64,000 nucleotides of DNA from Pareuzebyella sediminis (GTDB lineage Bacteria; Bacteroidota; Bacteroidia; Flavobacteriales; Flavobacteriaceae): the NCBI RefSeq assembly GCF_008367235.1, contig NZ_VTZS01000008.1:1-64000 (forward strand), in the 5' to 3' direction. Shown here one piece after another: positions 18,978 to 28,631 of the stretch. The notes beneath the pieces are model-generated. The model was given only the letters and a program-made list of their open reading frames with translations. It was not told the origin of the DNA and did no database searches. The translations under genes were made by a program, and so were the position numbers. How positions within the stretch are numbered: position 1 is the first letter of the stretch; every line of letters begins with the position of its first letter.

Positions 18978-21044
18978 ATGAAAACTTACAAATTGGCTAA
19001 TTATTTTGATGACACAGGGCGAACGTCGCATTGGTCTTTTTTATTGGCGTTTTTGGTATTGTGGACACTTGCATGTACTGAAAACAAACCTCTAGATCAA
19101 CCGGAGTTGGGCGCAAAGTCCGTGGAACTTTTGGTTGAGGATAGCTATCAATTTAAGGACCTGAACAAGAATGGCAAGCTCGACAAATATGAGGACTGGC
19201 GTTTATCTACGGATGAACGGGTTAGGGATTTGCTCGAACAGATGACTATTGAAGAGAAAGTCGGCTTTATGTTGATCAGTACCATTAACATGGGCAGCGC
19301 CTCCGATGATGACGATGGAACATATTCAAGGAGGAACCGGGTGGTAACCACTGGATTATCGGAACAGGATGCCATAAATGAGACGAACTTTTTCACGCGC
19401 AAACCCCTTCCTGAACCTATTATGATGGTTTCAGGAACCACGAAGGGCATTATGGAAAGGCACTTAAGACATTTCATTCTACGTGCCAATACCAAAGCCG
19501 ATACCATTGCAAAATGGGCGAATAACGTTCAAGCGGTTGCTGAATCTTCGCGTTTGGGCATTCCTGTAATCATTGCCTCCAATCCACGAAATCATATCAG
19601 CATCGATAATTCCAGTGGTATTGGTCTGGGGGAAACCGTTTTCTCGAAATGGCCGGGCGAATTAGGTTTGGCGGCGATGCGTGATTTGGAATTGACTCGG
19701 GAGTTCGCCGAGATCGCTGCGAAGGAATGGGTAGCCGTCGGCCTCCGAAAGGGGTATATGTATATGGCAGATTTGGCTACAGAACCACGATGGGGACGTA
19801 CGGAAGGTACTTTTGGCGAAGATGCCGATTTATCGGCAAATATGATTAGGGAAATCGTGCTGGGGTTCCAAGGGGATACGTTGGGTTCCGCCTCGGTAGC
19901 CCTGACCACAAAACATTTTCCCGGTGGAGGTCCACAGAAAGATGGATTGGACGCCCATTATGACTGGGGAAAGGAACAAGAGTATCCCGGGGGAATGATG
20001 GAGTATCATTTGAAACCCTTTCAGGCCGCTATTGAGGCCGGAACCTCTGCCATTATGCCTTATTATGCCGCACCGGTAAAAACGGAATATGATGAGGTAG
20101 GCTTTGCCTATAATAAAGGTATCATCACGGACTTACTGCGAGGCAAATTGGGCTTCAAGGGTATCGTGAATTCAGATACCGGCCCTATTTTTATGATGCC
20201 ATGGGGCGTTGAGAATCTTTCTATACACGAGCGCTATCAGAAAGCTATTGATGCGGGCGTAGACCTATTTTCGGGCGCTGCGGACCCTACGTTTCTTTTG
20301 GAGGTCGTCAATAAGGGGCTTGTGACCGAGGCGCGAATCGATGAATCCGTAGCTCGCTTATTGAGGGAAAAATTTCAACTCGGTATTTTCGAAAACCCGT
20401 ACGTAGATGTGCAAGAAGCGGTATCCGTGACAGGAAACCAAGAATTTCAAGAAAGGGCCAACCTCGCTTTGCGGAAGTCTATTGTTTTGCTTAGAAATGA
20501 AGACTCCCTACTTCCATTCAAATCTGGAACGAAGGTGTACTTTGAAAAGTATTTGGTCGAACGTGGAGATGATAACGACCCCCACATTGGTATCAAGCCA
20601 GAGGCCCATAGCTGGGACGTCGAGTTTGTAGGTTCGCCAGAAGAAGCCGATTTGGTGGTGCTTTGGTTGATTCCGAATAGTGGAGGAATGTTCAGTTCAA
20701 GCGGTACCGCCATATCGAATGAACTATCGAAAAACAATATCGATGTACCATACGTCAATGACATCAAGGCCAAAAAACCCACGGTGACCGTAATTAATTT
20801 TAGTAATCCTTGGGTAATCGACGAAATTGATAACGGTAATTTAAAGACGGTTTTGGCTACTTTCGGTACCACTAGTGATGCTTTGTTGGATGTGCTTTCC
20901 GGTAAATTCAATCCAAGTGGAAAATTGCCATTTTCGATACCCGCCTCCAAGGAGGCCGTCAACGAAAACTTGGCCGATGCACCCGGTGCTCAAGAGAAGG
21001 AGGGATATGCATTGTTCGAATACGATGCAGGGCTACAGTATTAA
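18978..21044 (+). CDS. GH3 glycoside hydrolase, lipoprotein
   Basis: The 688-residue protein begins with a hydrophobic segment ending in a lipobox-like TLAC, so it is probably a lipoprotein. After it comes an EF-hand-like DLNKNGKLDKYEDWR. The GH3 N-domain has TTKHFPGGGPQ (near 310) and the nucleophile in GIVNSDTGPI (Asp near 400). A GH3 C-domain occupies roughly 480-640, and no fibronectin-III tail is present. Substrates in this family include beta-glucosides and xylosides. A GH2 gene follows after 37 bases and is probably co-transcribed. Confidence 0.92.
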   Translation: MKTYKLANYFDDTGRTSHWSFLLAFLVLWTLACTENKPLDQPELGAKSVELLVEDSYQFKDLNKNGKLDKYEDWRLSTDERVRDLLEQMTIEEKVGFMLISTINMGSASDDDDGTYSRRNRVVTTGLSEQDAINETNFFTRKPLPEPIMMVSGTTKGIMERHLRHFILRANTKADTIAKWANNVQAVAESSRLGIPVIIASNPRNHISIDNSSGIGLGETVFSKWPGELGLAAMRDLELTREFAEIAAKEWVAVGLRKGYMYMADLATEPRWGRTEGTFGEDADLSANMIREIVLGFQGDTLGSASVALTTKHFPGGGPQKDGLDAHYDWGKEQEYPGGMMEYHLKPFQAAIEAGTSAIMPYYAAPVKTEYDEVGFAYNKGIITDLLRGKLGFKGIVNSDTGPIFMMPWGVENLSIHERYQKAIDAGVDLFSGAADPTFLLEVVNKGLVTEARIDESVARLLREKFQLGIFENPYVDVQEAVSVTGNQEFQERANLALRKSIVLLRNEDSLLPFKSGTKVYFEKYLVERGDDNDPHIGIKPEAHSWDVEFVGSPEEADLVVLWLIPNSGGMFSSSGTAISNELSKNNIDVPYVNDIKAKKPTVTVINFSNPWVIDEIDNGNLKTVLATFGTTSDALLDVLSGKFNPSGKLPFSIPASKEAVNENLADAPGAQEKEGYALFEYDAGLQY

Positions 21045-21081
21045 CAACCTTTACAGAATGTTACATTTTAAATTACGAATT

Positions 21082-23754
21082 ATGAAAAAGAAGGCCTTTA
21101 TTCTAATTTTATTGATGATCGCATCGCAGGGTATGATGGCGCAGCGAATCAATGAGACCATCAATTCTTCGTGGCGATTTCACAAGGGCGATGACGACGC
21201 GGCCGTAAGTAGCTTGGATATTGAGGATTGGGACGGTATTAATTTACCCCATACTTGGAATGCGGTAGACGCTTTTGACGATACTCCGGGTTATTATAGG
21301 GGAGTAGGTTGGTATGCAAAGAACCTGCAGGTACCCCAAGAGTGGCAAGGTAAAAGCGTGTATGTGAAGTTCGAGGGTGCCAATCAAGAAGTCAAAGTGT
21401 ACCTAAATGGAAATTTGGTCGGGGAGCATGTTGGAGGGTACACGGCATTTTCTTTCGATCTATCGGAACACTTGGCCTATGGTGAGGAAAACACCCTTAT
21501 AGTAAGGGTGGACAACTCCCATAATGAAAATATTCCTCCCCTAAACGCAGATTATACTTTTTATGGAGGAATTTATCGCAATGTACGCCTGATCGTTGCA
21601 GAACCGGTACATTTCGAAATGGACAATCATGCTTCGGATGGGGTGTTTGTTGAGACACCCGAAGTGAATGAAAATGAGGCTTCCGTAGTAGTTCATGGAA
21701 ACGTGTCGAATACGACTTCGGATCGACGAAGGGTCATCGTGGAAACCCAGATTCTTGACAGAAATAACACCGTTATTGTTGAGAAATCTTCAAAGATGGT
21801 ACTATCCCCCAATAGTAAAAGTGCTTTTACTACCGAAGGCCTGGGCATTTCATCCCCTGAACTTTGGCACCCTGACCACCCTTATCTGTATCAGGTACTT
21901 GTACATATCAAGGATGCTAAAAGCGGTGTCGTTCTAGATCAGTTGACCTTGCCATTGGGTGTCAGATGGTACGGTTTCAATGAAGAGGGAGGTTTTGAAC
22001 TCAACGGTAAACCTTTAAAACTTATTGGTGCCAACCGTCATCAAGATTTTGAGGATATGGGCAATGCCCTTCCCGATGATTACCATTTTAATGACTACAA
22101 AAGAATTAAGGAACTGGGATTCAATTTTATTCGAACCGCCCATTATCCACAGGCCCAGGAGGTCTATCGCACTTGCGATGCGCTCGGCTTGTTGGTATGG
22201 TCGGAAATTCCGGTAGTAAGCAATATCACCAATTCGGAAGCCTTTTTTCAAAACAGTATGGAAATGCAGCGGGAGCATATCCGCCAGACGCGTAATCATC
22301 CATCCATCATATTATATGGCTATATGAACGAAGTTTTTCTTGGTTTTCAGTATAACCGAAGCCTTTCGGAAGCCGATCGCGAGAAAACAATATCGGCAAC
22401 GGTCGAGTTGGCAAAACAGCTCGAGGAGTTGACCAAAACCGAGGCACCAGAACGGCATACGGTAATGGCTTTACATCGTAGTGACTTATATAATAATTCG
22501 GGTATAACGGATATTCCCGACGTCGTCGGCTGGAATCTCTATTTCGGTTGGTATTATGAAGACTTGGAAGACTTGGGCATCTTTTTGGCAGAACAACACG
22601 AGTTATATCCCACCCGTCCCATGATCGTATCGGAGTATGGCCCAGGAACGGATATGCGTATACATGCCAAGAATCCTAAGCCATGGGATTATTCTGAAGA
22701 TTATCAGTATATGTTACACGCATCCTACCTCAAACAGATGATGAATATGCCGTATTTGGCGGGCTTTGCAGCATGGAACTTTGCCGATTTTGGATCCGAG
22801 AGAAGAGGCGACGCCATTCCCTCGGTGAATCAAAAGGGATTGGTCAATTTCGATCGAACGGAGAAAGATGTAGTCGGTCTCTATCGGGCGTATTTCTTGG
22901 AAGATCCGGTAGTGCACATCGCGACCCATAATTACACGCAACGTGCGGGGGTAGAGGATTCCCAAAACGCTGGATTCAGTACCGATTCCGTCAAGGTGTT
23001 TTCCAATCAAAAACGAATCACTTTAAGATTGAACGGTACCATTTTGGGGGAGCAAGACGTAGCAGATTTTGAAACTACGTTTGCGGTGCCATTTAAAGCG
23101 GGTAAGAACGTTTTGACGGCTACTGATGCAATGGGCAATTCTGATCAGGCAACGGTCGATTTTAACTTGATACCATACCTGCTGAACGATTCCACGTCTG
23201 AAATTGGCGAGATAGCCGTTAACGTCGGGGCAGAGGTATCATTTTTTGATCCCAAGAAACAAGTTACGTGGATCTCCGATCAGGAATATTCCCCAAATTC
23301 ATGGGGATACGTTGGAGGAACACCCTATACCGTAGAACGAAGACAACTAAAAACCGGAATCGATGACAATATTCTGGGTACGAACATAGACCCCCTATTT
23401 CAAACTTTTACCGAAGGGTTGGAAAGGTATCGTTTTGATGTACCCGATGGCAAATATGTACTTACGCTTTGTTTTCAGGAAAATATTTCCGAAGATAGTG
23501 CCGATAATATGTACAATTTAAACACTAGTACCGATGCCGAAGAGAAAAGTCCGCATATTCGTGAGTTCGACATTTTGGTCAACGGTAAAAAGGTCATCAA
23601 TGGTTTGAATTTGCAGCGCGATTATGGAAGTTTACGGGCGGTAGTTTTTGATTTAGCCGTACATGCGGAGAACGGTGAAGGGATTAAGGTCGATTTTAAC
23701 GCTGAGAAGGGCGAGTCAACCTTAAGTGGAATTCGGATTAAAAGTCAAAATTAA
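21082..23754 (+). CDS. GH2 beta-galactosidase-like enzyme with malectin-type tail
   Basis: From the ATG at 21082 the protein is 890 residues with a signal peptide (MKKKAFILILLMIASQGMMAQ). It has the GH2 sugar-binding domain (DWDGINLPHTWNA), an immunoglobulin-like domain, and a TIM barrel with the acid/base in YGYMNE (Glu near 416) and the nucleophile in VSEYGPG (Glu near 518). The C-terminal part (about 730-890) resembles a malectin-like carbohydrate-binding domain (GKYVLTLCF, REFDILVNGKKV). It should cleave beta-galactoside or similar links in the periplasm. An open frame extends upstream to 20875 inside the GH3 gene but lacks a signal peptide. Confidence 0.92.
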   Translation: MKKKAFILILLMIASQGMMAQRINETINSSWRFHKGDDDAAVSSLDIEDWDGINLPHTWNAVDAFDDTPGYYRGVGWYAKNLQVPQEWQGKSVYVKFEGANQEVKVYLNGNLVGEHVGGYTAFSFDLSEHLAYGEENTLIVRVDNSHNENIPPLNADYTFYGGIYRNVRLIVAEPVHFEMDNHASDGVFVETPEVNENEASVVVHGNVSNTTSDRRRVIVETQILDRNNTVIVEKSSKMVLSPNSKSAFTTEGLGISSPELWHPDHPYLYQVLVHIKDAKSGVVLDQLTLPLGVRWYGFNEEGGFELNGKPLKLIGANRHQDFEDMGNALPDDYHFNDYKRIKELGFNFIRTAHYPQAQEVYRTCDALGLLVWSEIPVVSNITNSEAFFQNSMEMQREHIRQTRNHPSIILYGYMNEVFLGFQYNRSLSEADREKTISATVELAKQLEELTKTEAPERHTVMALHRSDLYNNSGITDIPDVVGWNLYFGWYYEDLEDLGIFLAEQHELYPTRPMIVSEYGPGTDMRIHAKNPKPWDYSEDYQYMLHASYLKQMMNMPYLAGFAAWNFADFGSERRGDAIPSVNQKGLVNFDRTEKDVVGLYRAYFLEDPVVHIATHNYTQRAGVEDSQNAGFSTDSVKVFSNQKRITLRLNGTILGEQDVADFETTFAVPFKAGKNVLTATDAMGNSDQATVDFNLIPYLLNDSTSEIGEIAVNVGAEVSFFDPKKQVTWISDQEYSPNSWGYVGGTPYTVERRQLKTGIDDNILGTNIDPLFQTFTEGLERYRFDVPDGKYVLTLCFQENISEDSADNMYNLNTSTDAEEKSPHIREFDILVNGKKVINGLNLQRDYGSLRAVVFDLAVHAENGEGIKVDFNAEKGESTLSGIRIKSQN

Positions 23755-23868
23755 TCCGGAGGCCTTTATGGGTAGTTTCAGGAGTATCATTTATTGAAAA
23801 TACGGGCTATTCGAATGGCATACTGCTTCTAGAACTTCATGGTATTGTATACGTATAGGACTAATGGG

Positions 23869-24135
23869 CTATATGAGTCCATGCTGCAGAAATACCAATA
23901 GGTTAATATACTTTGGTTTTTTCCGAATCAAGGTGTTGGATACGGCTGGCCGACCCAACTTGTCTCCGGAATCATTCACTTCGAATAGATTGGGGTAGCG
24001 GATATACCTGCCGTCTATGTTTCTATGACTATGGACCGACATCAGTAACTTTCCTTCCAATGTTCTGAATAGCATACCATGTCCGATATTCGGGGGAGTT
24101 ATAGGTTCTTTTTCCTGAACCCAAGGCCCTGACCT
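23869..24135 (-). pseudogene. GH43 glycoside hydrolase relic
   Basis: Minus-strand translation gives SGPWVQEKEPITPPNIGHGM then LFRTLEGKLLMSVHSH and LFEVNDSGDKL, which match the C-terminal part of GH43 enzymes. Upstream the frame hits a stop (TGA just before TVRFKGRRS), and the catalytic Asp and Glu regions are missing. Only a piece of the gene survives beside the GH3/GH2 pair, suggesting a once larger sugar-use cluster. Confidence 0.75.
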
Positions 24136-24406
24136 CCTCCCTTTAAACCGGACCGTTCAGAACTGGAAAAAGATGGTGGCAAAATACTTCCCTGGCGGTT
24201 CTTTGGCCCAATCTAATTTGTACAAAGGTTTTTCAAACGCGTCCAATTTGAAAAGGTTCCTTTTTCAGAATAACAAGATAAGGGATTTCTTCACGATCTA
24301 GCGCTGTTCGCTACGCACCTAGGATACGTAACATTCAGTGGTTTGGATTATTTCCAATATATCGGAATTATACCTAATTTTGAAGGAAGTGATTCACTCA
24401 TTTTTT

Positions 24407-25795
24407 ATGGTTCCACAACATTTCGCTGTAGTCACCGCCAATAGTATAGATCTAAAGCCTTACAGGAGTCGTCTTGTTGAAATATGCGTTCTCCGATTTA
24501 CCTGTAACCAAGAGCTGAATGCATATTGTAGTTTGGTGAATCCTGAATATGCCGTGCCTAAAATTTTCACCAAATTGACCGGCATAGATAGGGCCACTTT
24601 AAGTGGTAAACCTGTCTTTTGCGAGATAGCCGAAGAAATTTTAGAAGTGTTGGACGGAGCGGTCGTACTCACGTTAGAAGACGATTCGGCCTATAGGGTG
24701 CTTTGTAAAGAATTGAAGAATATTGGATATAAATTCTCAACTCCGGCCTTATCCATAACTGCGCGTGTTCAGAAAGCCTATCCCCATTTAGAATCCTTTC
24801 AACTTAAGAATTTGACCGAACATTTTAATCTACCCAACGTCAATTTGGATAGGCCTCATGGCAGGGCGAAGGCTGCTGCAGCTCTTTTTCTTCAAATACC
24901 TAAGCTTGAAAATGAAGGTCGACCACGGCCCATTGTAGGTCTTGAGGAGGCCCAATTGAAAATGGAGGCATTGCAAATCAGAGCCCTAAACAGGAAGCCT
25001 GGGGTATACTATTTTAAAGACACCCAAGATAAGATTATATATATCGGCAAAGCGGTAAGGCTTCGTGATCGTGTACGAAGTCATTTTACCAACAAAACCG
25101 CCCGTGAAATTCAACTTTGCGAGGCAACCGTAAAAGTCGACTTTGAAAGTACAGGGAGCAATTTGATAGCAGAGCTTTTGGAGTCCGATGAAATTAAAAA
25201 GAATAGGCCCCCATTTAACATCGCCCAGAAAGGGAGGACTGCTCCTTATATTGTAATTTCTTCCGAGAACAAAAGGGGTTATCTACAACTATCTATCGTA
25301 AGAAAGGACTATTCCGACTCTGTGAATGAGGTTTTTTACAACAGAAATTCGGTGGCCGAGAGGCTGATGGAGGTCTGCGACATATTTGATCTGTGCCCGA
25401 AATTATGCGGTTTTCATAGAATAAAAGGTAAATGCGACCATCCTAAATTTCATAGCTGCCCCTCCGCCTGTATCGGAGAGATAGGTAGCGAAGAATACAA
25501 TAAAAGGGTGAAAAAGGCGATGACTTTTTTACAAAACGATTTGAAGAACTTCGCCATATGGGTCAAAGGGAGGAAGCCCGGTGAGATGGGATTTGTACTG
25601 GTGCGTAACGGCATTTATCTGGGCTATGGATTCGTTGACATGAGCGATCAAATCGTTTCAGCCGACGATTTTGAAAACTATATGGTCCGTAAAAAGCACA
25701 CCTATCATACCACGCGTATTATCGACAGTTTCATAAGAAAACCACGAAACAAGCGTCACATCATGGATATTGATAAAATGCCTTACTCGAATTGA
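24407..25795 (+). CDS. Degenerate DEDD exonuclease fused to a GIY-YIG nuclease
   Basis: The 462-residue protein matches the DnaQ-like exonuclease plus UvrC N-terminal GIY-YIG family of Bacteroidota. The exonuclease half (about 1-160) aligns well (SLVNPEY, KLTGI), but motif I, normally D-x-E-T, reads FAVVTANS. Motif II (usually HNxxFD) reads VLTLEDDSAYRV, and motif III (usually HxxxxD) reads HGRAKAAA, so the acidic metal ligands are gone. The GIY-YIG half is intact: PGVYYFKD, KIIYIGKAVRLRDRVRSHF and the Glu in NLIAELLESDEIK. A probable role is DNA repair or processing. ATG at 24407 is preferred to GTG at 24338. Confidence 0.82.
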   Translation: MVPQHFAVVTANSIDLKPYRSRLVEICVLRFTCNQELNAYCSLVNPEYAVPKIFTKLTGIDRATLSGKPVFCEIAEEILEVLDGAVVLTLEDDSAYRVLCKELKNIGYKFSTPALSITARVQKAYPHLESFQLKNLTEHFNLPNVNLDRPHGRAKAAAALFLQIPKLENEGRPRPIVGLEEAQLKMEALQIRALNRKPGVYYFKDTQDKIIYIGKAVRLRDRVRSHFTNKTAREIQLCEATVKVDFESTGSNLIAELLESDEIKKNRPPFNIAQKGRTAPYIVISSENKRGYLQLSIVRKDYSDSVNEVFYNRNSVAERLMEVCDIFDLCPKLCGFHRIKGKCDHPKFHSCPSACIGEIGSEEYNKRVKKAMTFLQNDLKNFAIWVKGRKPGEMGFVLVRNGIYLGYGFVDMSDQIVSADDFENYMVRKKHTYHTTRIIDSFIRKPRNKRHIMDIDKMPYSN

Positions 25796-26021
25796 TTGGC
25801 GTGCCAATTAAAGGATGATGTGCTACCACCCGACTACCTCGGAAAAACTAGTTTTTTCTTTTAAAATTACTCTGCTTTGTCGGAAAGGATGCGGTCTCAA
25901 ATTGTAGGTTCTATGTTTCGTCTGGCTGATTTATAGCACCCTCGCACATCGTATTTCTGTTCGTGCGCGAGGTTGAGAAGGCCCTGAATACAACCAATAA
26001 AAGCATTTGTCGTCATTGCGA

Positions 26022-26213
26022 TTATGAACCATCGAAAAGAGAGGTTCCAGAAGCGACCAGTCCTATCACCAATAAGATTAAAAAGGCGATTACAATGATG
26101 GTCGCTACCTTGGTAATGGTGTTTTTTTGAAAAATATATTTTCTGGTGGACTTATTTTCTTCCTTTATGAATTCCGTGTCCTTATCTGTTTCTTTTTCAT
26201 CAATTTTTGCCAT
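26022..26213 (-). CDS. Small single-pass membrane protein
   Basis: This 63-residue protein starts at the ATG at 26213 after an A-rich leader. It has a charged N-terminal half (MAKIDEKETDKDTEF) and one C-terminal membrane helix (TKVATIIVIAFLILLVIGL) ending in GTSLFDGS. Function unknown. The frame stays open upstream to 26396, but that extension looks non-native. It opens a run of small stress-type genes. Confidence 0.55.
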   Translation of the reverse strand: MAKIDEKETDKDTEFIKEENKSTRKYIFQKNTITKVATIIVIAFLILLVIGLVASGTSLFDGS

Positions 26214-26758
26214 TTTGATTTTTATAGTTAATGTTCCAGTGTCTTTATCTGGCTCAGAAACCTCTGGTTTAAGTCTTCCTTTGACAACGCTTTTACTCGC
26301 TAAACAAGCTAAGAAATACAATGGAAATGTGTATCCGATATGCCTCTGGGTCGGCCCGTCTGCGACGCTGACCATATTTTTTATACCATTTCCCACTTGA
26401 CCAAAAGATTTTTAAAGTCTAGAGCCGAATAGAAAAATACATATGCTAAAGAATAAATAACACCTTAATCGAATACAAAATTGACTCGATATGAAAGCAC
26501 ATGGAGGTATTTATATCAGTACCCTATACGGGCTATATGTTCATCATCATTAGGTTACACAGAAAAGAATCATTACAGTAAGATTCAATAGTGCGGTTCG
26601 TGCATTAAGTCTAACTTTCTCACCGTGTAAAAACTATGATCGTAGGTCGCTGTATATAGATTAAACTAAAATCCAATAGCATTAAAGATCCCATTTTGGC
26701 TGGGCTAAATTTATAATGTGTAAATAACGTAATGTAACATTTCTTAAAATATAATAAG
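26214..26758. other. Intergenic region upstream of the lipoprotein gene
   Basis: About 545 bases. It contains open frames on both strands near 26214-26400 whose translations are hydrophobic or Thr/Ser-rich without family likeness. No promoter could be placed with confidence. Confidence 0.4.
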
Positions 26759-27280
26759 ATGAAAAAAATACTCTTAGGATTAGCCGTTTTACCACTGATG
26801 TTGGGAACGGCCTGTAAAGCGGTCAACAGTGCAAAAGGGCAACAAACGAATAATGATATGGCCAGCAGTGAAAGGGTTGATACAGAAGATGAAGTGAATT
26901 CCGGTCAAGACACTAGTTCTAACCGCGTAAGTACGGTCGAGGCCATGAATGGTTCCACAGGTGGAAATTCAAATGTGAATCAGAATAGTGCGATCGAGTC
27001 GACGAACGAGGTTACGGACGGTAAGGCAAATCTAGATGCCAATAACGAAGGTGCAGTCAGTACCGATATGGATTATTCTCAAATGTACATTGATCTCGGA
27101 ATGACCGATGACCAAATCAGAAACTTTGAAATGGAAATGGAGAATTTTCAAAGTGTTCAAAACAACTCGCCCAACGGTGAGATGATGGGAACCCTGAGTA
27201 CGGAACGCGATAGGCAATTGGAAAATATTTTGACGCCAGAACAATTCGAAGAATATCAGCATTGGAAAGAAGAGAACTAG
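26759..27280 (+). CDS. Putative lipoprotein, low complexity
   Basis: A 173-residue protein with a lipoprotein signal (MKKILLGLAVLPLMLGTAC, Cys19). A Ser/Asn/Thr/Glu-rich linker of about 80 residues follows, then a helical C-terminal region (MYIDLGMTDDQIRNFEMEME ... LTPEQFEEYQ) resembling the EF-hand-free helical domains found in envelope-stress proteins. Function unknown. It stands alone between intergenic stretches at the start of the stress-type island. Confidence 0.7.
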   Translation: MKKILLGLAVLPLMLGTACKAVNSAKGQQTNNDMASSERVDTEDEVNSGQDTSSNRVSTVEAMNGSTGGNSNVNQNSAIESTNEVTDGKANLDANNEGAVSTDMDYSQMYIDLGMTDDQIRNFEMEMENFQSVQNNSPNGEMMGTLSTERDRQLENILTPEQFEEYQHWKEEN

Positions 27281-28142
27281 GGTAGGTTCGTTGGATTGGA
27301 CTATCCCCTTTTATCTTCTTGAAGAATTTAAAAATGGACGCCACTTATTTCAAATCATCGTAACGGATTTTAGTTTTATGCAGCCCTTATTTTACCGCTG
27401 TATGAAAAAGATGGCGTTTTGTTTGAAAAATAGCTTCTTTTTGGTCGATAGGCATAATGTGTAAAACGATTTCGCTCACTTAGATTCATTTCTAAAAAAA
27501 CGGTAAGGTTGAATAAGGATGTATCTAATGGCCTATACGAACTTGATAGGTTTATTGGTACCAATTAATGTAGTCACCTAAGCACGAATAAAGGCTTGTT
27601 GTTCTTTTTGCTCTATGGGTCGGTAGCAAATTCTTCGATAGCCAAATCATGAGTACAATAGTGTGGGGGAGAAAAGAATATAATCGGACCAACAACCTTA
27701 CCGATCGCGTATTGCACCATTATAATGGTGAATTGTTCGGTAGAGGAACGTAACCAATTCGCTGTCGAAAATTTATTCTTAAAAATTGAGATGGACTGGA
27801 GATATGCCCTGTTTTTCTTTCTTTGCCCTGGGCATACCCATAACAGGCAATGAGCAGGGCGGAGCATGGTCTTTGGCAATTTCAACAGACCGGACCATCA
27901 CTTGAAGTATCTTCAGATTCTAATAAATGCTTATTTAGGCGAAACTGTTTCATTCAAAAACAAGCACATACCTGTCGGGTGGTAGTAGAACTATATCGAC
28001 CACCCAATGGGTTGTAACCTATAACTGGCCTAATTTCAATTGACCTGAATAGAAGCCTATTCCGACCGATACGAAAAAATACCCGTGAATGGTCAGTACC
28101 CTACTTTCAATAGGATCAAAATCGTAGATAGTATTTTCCGAC
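27281..28142. other. Long intergenic stretch, no supported gene
   Basis: About 860 bases with several frames of 60-90 codons on the minus strand (27376-27564, 27613-27885) that show no composition or motif of real proteins. It may be eroded former coding DNA. I see no repeat or RNA. Confidence 0.4.
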
Positions 28143-28256
28143 CTATTTCTTAGTTGAATCTTTTTTGACGTTGCCCTTGGCATCATTCATCTCACCAACG
28201 GTGCCCTTGCCTTTTGATGATTTTCGTTTTACCGTTTTGTTTTTCTTGTCGCCCAT
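28143..28256 (-). CDS. Small basic protein, 37 residues
   Basis: From ATG at 28256 to TAG at 28143 the peptide begins MGDKKNKTVKRKSSKGKGTV and ends NVKKDSTKK. It is preceded by an AT-rich leader ending ACTAAAGCA. It is Lys-rich and Gly-containing, with a passing likeness to the tiny ribosomal THX proteins (MGKGDKKT...), but the match is too weak to assign. It could be a nucleic-acid-binding stress peptide. Confidence 0.5.
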   Translation of the reverse strand: MGDKKNKTVKRKSSKGKGTVGEMNDAKGNVKKDSTKK

Positions 28257-28631
28257 TGCTTTAGTATATATGTTTTATATCCTATAAAGGAACTGTTTAA
28301 TTTCAAGAAAATATATCGCTACAGAATAAAATAGTACTCCTAGAAATATTACGAAACGATAAGGGATGGTACGTACCTTGCCCCCTGATATTCATAGGTG
28401 GCAAAGTTTCGTCATGCCCTCTTAAAATTAGTAGAGCCGTGCTTGGTCTTTTAGAATTCATGTCAAATTGAACCAGCTACAAATAAGATGCGATACGGTT
28501 AATTTTCCAAATGAAATAGGAGTAAGTTTGCAGGCTGATATCACCTTCTTCGAACAGCGCTTTTCCTATGAAATTGGATGGTATCAAAGGATCGAAATTC
28601 TTTGAATCACTGTATAATTAAACTGTAGATT
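28257..28631. other. Divergent intergenic region before the Anbu gene
   Basis: About 375 bases between the small basic gene and the proteasome-like peptidase gene. It should hold both promoters, but no clear consensus was found. Confidence 0.4.

Noticed and set aside
15276-24135. A classical polysaccharide utilisation locus at the GH3/GH2 genes
   Set aside because: No SusC/SusD-type genes are present; only an AraC regulator, two glycosidases, an oxidoreductase and a relic.
25926-25975. Hairpin CCTCGCAC ... GTGCGCGAGG after the GIY-YIG gene
   Set aside because: The pairing needs a bulge and there is no T-run, so a terminator call is not supported.
27613-27885. 90-codon minus-strand frame
   Set aside because: Composition is unlike real proteins of the window and there is no motif; probably chance in eroded DNA.
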